From Beroe forskalii (taxonomy: Eukaryota > Ctenophora > Nuda > Beroida > Beroidae), in contig WFMF01000176.1 of assembly GCA_011033025.1 (NCBI GenBank), forward strand, positions 1 to 64,000: a stretch of DNA of 64,000 nt, read 5' to 3'. How positions within the stretch are numbered: position 1 is the stretch's first letter; every line of letters starts with the position of its first letter. The notes beneath the pieces are model-generated. The model was not told the origin of the DNA, did no database searches, and saw nothing but the letters and a program-made list of their open reading frames with translations. The translations under genes were made by a program, and so were the position numbers. Positions 58,046 to 64,000 of this stretch are shown one piece after another.

Positions 58046-58200
58046 GGAGCCGACCGGGTGGCACGGTCCGGGATCCGGCTGATTGCTAATCCGGCCCGGT
58101 CGGCTTTGGGGTTCGAAATTCGAAATTAGGCAGACGCCAGTTTGCGTGTTTATTAGTTTCATCGGCTGCACGATATTTTCTTGTGCTTGGCAGTTTGTAA
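58046..58200 (+). repeat. tRNA-derived SINE candidate
   Basis: GGAGCCGACCGGGTGGC and GGGGTTCGAAATTCG sit about 50 bases apart, as A-box-like and B-box-like Pol III promoter parts, with GATTGCTAATC in the anticodon-arm position. The acceptor stem does not pair and no A-rich tail is obvious, so it is not a functional tRNA. Confidence 0.45.
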
Positions 58201-58880
58201 GCAGCTACTTTAACTTACCTTAATAAGGCCCACAAATTTATTCAACCATTAATTTGGTTACCAAAATTTTGGTTACCATTATTTTGTCACAAATTTTGAA
58301 AATTTTAGAATTTTTAGTCTACCATATTTTATGGCCAAAATTTGTGACATTTAAGGCAATTTTCACCTCCATATTACTTTGATTTTTCCGATGTTTTTCC
58401 CTCTCATTTTTAAACTTAATTTCCCACTCTACACAAAAATTCAAACATAAAGCCAGTCCAATGAATAAATTTGTTGTTAAAACTTTGACTTTTCATTACA
58501 ATATTATATGGAGGGGCAACACAAAAACGCAATTTATCCCAAGAATTATTCTGTAATTAGACTTAAAAACAACTAGCAATTCAATTCGAAATGCAGTATT
58601 GTTAGTATCACTAATTTACCTATCCATTTTTCGACTTATGTAATGACATGGTCTCCAACCATGGTAAACATCGCGGTTTTAGATAACTGTAGCTATATGT
58701 GTACACTGTACACAGTACTTGTGATTACGGATGGGGAGGGGGAGGAGAGTATGAGAAAATGGCCAACAAGTGATAACGTAATAATAATATGTGAAGAACC
58801 CCTAGAGCTAGGAGCAAAATATGGCAGCTATACGAGAGTACTAGAGTTCTCTGTACGAGGCAATTTATAACAATTGCTTA
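58201..58880. other. No gene recognised
   Basis: AT-rich; a 75-codon frame at 58643-58870 lacks splice context or motif support. Confidence 0.35.
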
Positions 58881-58955
58881 CCCGGCTAAAAACTTCATGA
58901 GGCCGAGGACAAGAGGACTGTGGACAATATTGTCCTCATGAGATTTAAGCCGGTT
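58881..58955. repeat. Small hairpin element
   Basis: CCGGCTAAAAACTTCATGAGG faces CCTCATGAGATTTAAGCCGG across a 33-base loop. A MITE-like stem-loop. Confidence 0.65.
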
Positions 58956-59664
58956 AATAAACGAGAATAACAATAAAAAGAATTGTACTGTTAGTTTGTA
59001 CTGTTTGTTAGAGCTGGAAAGGGGGGGGGGGGAGAGAGCGCGCCTGTTGTTATGGGAAAAATTAATTTTACTTAGACAAAGGAAAAATAATAGCTAATCA
59101 ATAAAACAATTGATTCTCTTTCCAAATGCAAAGAACACAGCACTGATATTAAATAGTCTACATGTTGTGGTCCCTCTCCAGCCTCTGGACAATTAAAATC
59201 TCATCTATTATCAAAAAAGAGCCCCTTGGCTACCCCAGTTAGTTAATTTCATTTGTGTGTTGTAAGTTTAAAACAAAGGAAAAAAAGTTAATTGGGATAA
59301 GAAGAGGGAAACTGGACGGCGGTTGAGCCCCATGGAAGTTAGTGCTAGCTCAGTGAGATCTAAACAGTTAGCGAACTGAGCGTATAACAGTAGGATACAC
59401 CCATTGCTTATTCTAAGAAATGGAAACTGAAATTATAGGAACTAAGAGAATATCACGAAGGAGATGGGAGGAGGTAGGAGATATTACCGAGTAAGACAGA
59501 GTTCTATTAGTAATAAAGATATGATTATAGGGGGTATAGGTGAGACCTGCTCTTCTCACAGGCATGCCGTGACGTTTTGCCACCTGGCTACTGACCTTTC
59601 ACCGTCTAGCAGGTCACCCATATCCCCACCCTGATAAGCTAAAAAAACAAAAAACAAAAAAATA
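58956..59664. other. No gene recognised
   Basis: Includes a poly-G run near 59020-59031. No exon identified. Confidence 0.4.
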
Positions 59665-59757
59665 TGTTAACAGTAATTGTTTAATGAAGCAACACACGTC
59701 AAATCATGATTTGACATGTCTTGCATCATTAACAATTACTCCATTAACGCATTAACA
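59665..59757. repeat. 93-bp palindrome
   Basis: GTTAACAGTAATTGTTTAATG faces CATTAACAATTACT...GTTAAC around CACGTCAAATCATGATTTGACATG. It would extrude as a near-perfect cruciform. Confidence 0.85.
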
Positions 59758-59894
59758 GCCACGGCTAACTAAACCAATTTTTTGGTTTTTGGGTTTGAGG
59801 TATAACAAGAGCTAAAGGTAAATGGTAGAAACGTGACTTAAATGAAATAAGTGTCAGGGTAGTTTATTACTTGTAAGAAATAGGGCACTCTAAA

Positions 59895-60330
59895 AAATAG
59901 ATAGACACGCGCCTATCGGGTCCATTTTGGGATACTGCCCGAGGGCGTAAGCCCGAGGGATGTATCCGGTTTTGGCCCGAGCCCATAGGGCGAGGGTCTA
60001 AACCAATATGGACCCGATCAGGCAAGTGTCTATATATTATAGACCCGCATGAAAACGTCAGAGGGTTCTATCAGGGGGCTGGCAAGCCCCCCGCGGCGGT
60101 TTGCGAGCCCGAGGGCCCGAAGGGCCCGAGGGCGAGCTATGGACGGCGAACCTAGCAGTGCGAGGGCCGAAGGCCCGAGCCGCGAGCCCGAGGACCCGAA
60201 GGGTCCGAGGGCGAGCATTGGACGGCGGACCTAACAGTGCGAGGGCCGAAGGCCCGAGCGCAAGCCTGAGACCCGAAGGGTCCGAGGGCGAGCATTGGAT
60301 GGCTATCCTAACAGTACACGAGCCTCCGAG
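59895..60330. repeat. GC-rich GGGCCCGAAGGGCCCGAGGGCGAGC repeats
   Basis: Three to four units of about 75 bases in the core (60100-60300), carrying CCGAAGGGTCCGAGGGCGAGC and GGACGGCGGACCTAACAGTG, flanked by CGGGTCCATTTTGGGATACTG and its inverse near 60010. The island contrasts sharply with AT-rich flanks. Confidence 0.8.
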
Positions 60331-61251
60331 CATCGGGAGTGAGTTTATGTAACTTTGCTTGCCAGCCCCCAACTATATGTTTTCTTGGATTGGCCACATT
60401 TCACGTTGAAATTTGAGCAATTTTCCGTTGTCGAAATCGCACAAAAATTTGAACATCGCATGTTTAGAGGTCAAAGGTGCAACTGTCAAAATTTCAGGTC
60501 AATCGGATGAAAAATAGCCGAGTTATTACAACTTGAATATTGCCAAAATTGAGGGTGTTCTTGTTAAATTGGGTTACGACCATATATATACATACATATA
60601 TATATACATACATATAGATATATAGAGGTATATACATATACGAGAGATGACGCTTTAGTGCGAGAAGTATACCCTATTTAAACGGCGATATCTCGGGGAC
60701 CATTAAAGATACAGAGCTCATCGACCCAGCGTTGGAAAGTAGAAAGATAGAACTTGCAGATAGTGACCTTAAAAACTATTTTACGTCATGATTATGACGT
60801 CATAATGACGTCACAAAACTAAGAATTTCGAGTGACGATTTTCCCAAAAATAGGCGTTTTTCAACGCAATTTTTCGGTATGAAGCTTTCGAGATAGAAAA
60901 AAATGCTCCTGTTAGCGCAGAAGGAAATTTAATGTACTTTTCAAAGATGTGGTCAAAAGTTCCGGGCTCTACGGCATCATTGAGATATTTGCGATTGTTC
61001 GAAGCACTTTGACACGAAAAATTCCAAAACTGGCAAAACTTGTGAAGCTAGTGGAGAGAACAGGACCACCCCAGAACTTCATCTTTGGATATGTTGTCGG
61101 TCATAGTCCCAACTGTGTAAATGAATGGGTCTCAGATAGCTCATCTAATTTTATGACGTAATTGTGACGTCATCAGTAATGCTACGTAACGCGAATTTTA
61201 CGCGTGATTTGACGCCAAATTTCAATATCTCGGCACAGAAAAAGGGTGATA
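60331..61251. other. No gene recognised; TA-rich microsatellite at 60590-60640
   Basis: ATATATACATACATATA microsatellite, then AT-rich sequence with repeated TGACGTCA-like words (60783-60815, 61152-61174). No exon identified. Confidence 0.45.
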
Positions 61252-61521
61252 TTTTCCCAAAACCAAAAGTTTGGTTGTGATGGTCCGCGGCGGTTTTAAG
61301 GCGTTCTTTACTGTAAAACCCATGATATGAGAAAGAACGCGACGGTTAAAACTGCCGCAACGGCACTTTTGATGCATTAAGTTACGTGAATGCTGTATAT
61401 TTTATAAGTGACGTTGCAGCAGTTTTAACCGTCGCGTTCTTTCTCATATCATGGGTTTACAGTAAAGAACGCCTTAAACCGCCGCGGACCATCACAACCA
61501 AACTTTTTGGTTTTGGGAAAA
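61252..61521. mobile_element. 270-bp hairpin element
   Basis: About 110-bp arms (TTTTCCCAAAACCAAAAG... to ...GGTTAAAACTGCCGCAACG and the complement from 61414) are almost perfect inverted repeats around a 50-base loop. A MITE-type fold-back with no coding capacity. Confidence 0.9.
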
Positions 61522-61529
61522 ATAATTAA

Positions 61530-64000
61530 ACCTCCACCATCCCATGTTACTCACCCTTATCAAACCTGAGCCACCATGAGCCTCCACCATCCCATGTTAC
61601 TCCCCTTAGCAAACCTGAGCCACCCATGAGCCCATCCCATGTTACCAAACCTGAGCCATCATGAGCACCATCCCATGTTACTCACCCTTTATCAAACCTG
61701 AGCCACCCATGAGCCTCCACCATCCCATGTTACTCACCCCTTAGCAAACCTGAGCCACCCATGAGCCTCCACCATCCCATGTTACTCACCCTTAGCAAAC
61801 CTGAGCCACCCATGAGCCTCCACCACCCCATAGCCACCCATGAGCCTCCACCATCCCATGTTACTCACCCTTAGCAAACCTGAGCCACCCATGAGCCTCC
61901 ACCATCCCATGTTACTCACCCTTATCAAACCTGAGCCACCCATGAGCCCACCACCCATGTTACCACCCCAAACCTGTTGAGCCTCCACCACCCCATGTTA
62001 CCCTTAATCAACCTGAGCCACCCATGAGCCTCCACCATCCCATGTTACTCACCCTTAGCAAACCTGAACCTGAGCCACCCATGAGCCTCCACCCATCCCC
62101 ATGTTACTCACCCTTAGCAAACCTGAGCCACCCATGAGCCTCACCATCCCATGTTACTCCCCATGTTGAGCCTCACCACCCCATGTTACTCAAAAACCTG
62201 AGCCACCCATGAGCCTCCACCACCCCATGTTACTCACCCTTAGCAAACCTGAGCCACCCATGAGCCTCCACCACCCCATGTTACTCACCCTTAGCAAACC
62301 TGAGCCACCCATGAGCCTCCACCACCCCCATGTTGAGCCTCCACCCCATGTTACTCATTAGCAAACCTGAGCCACCCATGAGCCTCCACCATCCCATGTT
62401 ACTCACCCTTATCAAACCTGGAGCCACCCATGAGCCTCCACCATCCCATGTTACTCACCCTTAGCAAACCTGAGCCACCCATGAGCCTCCACCATCCCAT
62501 GTTACTCACCCTTAGCAAACCTGAGCCACCCATGAGCCTCCACCATCCCATGTTACTCACCCTTAGCAAACCTGAGCCACCCATGAGCCTCCACCATCCC
62601 ATGTTACTCACCCTTATCAAACCTGAGCCACCCATGAGCCTCCACCATCCCATGTTACTCACCCTTAGCAAACCTGAGCCACCCATGAGCCTCCACCACC
62701 CCATGTTACTCACCCTTAGCAAACCTGAGCCACCCATGAGCCTCCACCACCCCATGTTACTCACCCTTATCAAACCTGAGCCACCCATGAGCCTCCACCA
62801 TCCCATGTTACTCACCCTTATCAAACCTGAGCCAAACCACCCCATGTTAGCACCCCCATGAGCCACCCATGAGCCTCCACCCCCCATGTTACTCACCCTT
62901 TAGCAAACCTGAGCCACCCATGAGCCTCCACCATCCCATGTTACTCACCCTTAGCAAACCTGAGCCACCCATGAGCCTCCACCATCCCCATGTTACTCAC
63001 CCTTATCAAACCTGAGCCACCCATGAGCCTCCACCACCCCATGTTACTCCACCACCCCTTAGCAAACCTGAGCCACCCATGAGCCTCCACCACCCCATGT
63101 TACTCACCCCCCTAGCAAACCTGAGCCTGAGCCTCCACCATCCCATGTTACTTACCCTTATCAAACCTGAGCCACCCATGAGCCTCCACCATCCCATGTT
63201 ACTTACCCTTAGCAAACCTGAGCCACCCATGAGCCTCCACCACCCCATGTTACTCACCCTTAGCAAACCCTTAGCAAACCTGAGCCACCCATGAGCCTCC
63301 ACCTGAGCCACCCATCCCCATGTTACCATCCACCACCCATGTTACTTAGCAAACCTGAGCCACCCATGAGCCTCCACCATCCCATGTTACTCACCCTTAT
63401 CAAAACCTGAGCCACCCATGAGCCTCCAAACCCCATGTTAGCACCCTTACCCATGAGCCTCCCACCATCCCATGTTACTCACCCTTAGCAAACCTGAGCC
63501 ACCCATGAGCCTCCACCACCCCATGTTACTCACCCTTATCAAGACCTGAGCCACCCATGAGCCTCCACCACCCCATGTTACTCACCCTTAGCAAACCTGA
63601 GCCACCCATGAGCCTCCATAATCCCATGTTACTTTACCCTTAGAGCCACCCATGAGCCTCCACCATCCCATGTTACTCACCCTTAGCAAACCTGAGCCAC
63701 CCATGAGCCTCCACCACCCCATGTTACTCACCCTTATCAAACCTGAGCCACCCATGAGCCTCCACCACCCCATGTTACTCACCCTTAGCAAACCTGAGCC
63801 ACCCATGAGCCTCCACCATCCCATGTTACTCACCCTTAGCAAACCTGAGCCACCCATGAGCCTCCACCACCCCATGTTACTCACCTTAGCGAAACCTGAG
63901 CCACCCATGAGCCTCCACCACCCCATGTTACTCACCCTTAGCAAACCTGAGCCACCCATGAGCCTCCACCACCCCATGTTACTCACCCTTAGCCTGAGCC
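61530..64000 (+). repeat. 51-bp minisatellite array, runs off the window
   Basis: More than 40 units of about 51 bases containing GAGCCACCCATGAGCCTCC and ATCCCATGTTACTCACCC. Units alternate between CCTTAGCAAACC and CCTTATCAAACC, and several are truncated. The array begins nine bases after the hairpin element. A period divisible by three keeps long false frames open on both strands. Confidence 0.97.

Noticed and set aside
58046-58125. Functional serine-type tRNA
   Set aside because: The acceptor and D stems do not pair; only box A/B-like words remain, so a SINE is likelier.
58643-58870. 75-codon frame
   Set aside because: No motif, splice sites or homolog recognised; probably chance.
61782-63986. 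Frames of up to 165 codons in the terminal array
   Set aside because: Translation of the 51-bp minisatellite on both strands.

Overview
The window looks like nuclear DNA of an animal, probably a marine invertebrate outside the usual model species. Genes are split by GT-AG introns. They include conserved eukaryotic genes (katanin p80, eIF3a), an animal-type LDLa/7TM receptor and an apextrin-like secreted protein. Between and inside them lies very abundant minisatellite and fold-back DNA. I cannot name the species. Several exons need one-base corrections to stay in frame, so the base-level quality may be imperfect, and bases 331-1800 look especially poor.

Layout. 1-457: decayed Ty3/Gypsy-type gag fragment (minus). 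1843-2581: last two exons of KATNB1 (plus). 3880-13616: fifteen exons of EIF3A (plus), whose introns carry a 17-bp, a 53-bp, a 55-bp and a 57-bp array and a mariner-like element. 14.7-18.6 kb: two copies of a ~1 kb dispersed repeat around a MITE-like element. 18594-19427: an intronless, internally duplicated multi-pass membrane protein. 21-24 kb: isolated candidate exons and a MULE-like transposase fragment. 24.1-25.9 kb: two inverted-repeat elements. 27395-31475: a two-exon gene encoding a DyP-type heme peroxidase fused to a glycyl radical enzyme. 32.6-35.9 kb: a 3.3 kb fold-back element. 37.5-42.7 kb: satellites and a 206-bp palindrome with no recognised gene. 42741-48213: an SRCR/LDLa seven-helix receptor. 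50.5-55.9 kb: satellites and fold-backs. 56935-57625 (minus): an apextrin-like secreted protein with an in-frame TGA. 58-64 kb: a tRNA-like SINE, palindromes and a 51-bp array that runs off the window.

The outstanding find is the peroxidase-glycyl radical enzyme fusion. It joins an H2O2-using heme enzyme to an O2-sensitive radical enzyme in one polypeptide of about 1300 residues, in an animal gene with a real intron. The second theme is structural. At least six tandem duplications here are centred on exon edges, and at least six palindromes enclose or adjoin minisatellite arrays. The genes do not form an operon or an obvious pathway; they are independent eukaryotic loci.
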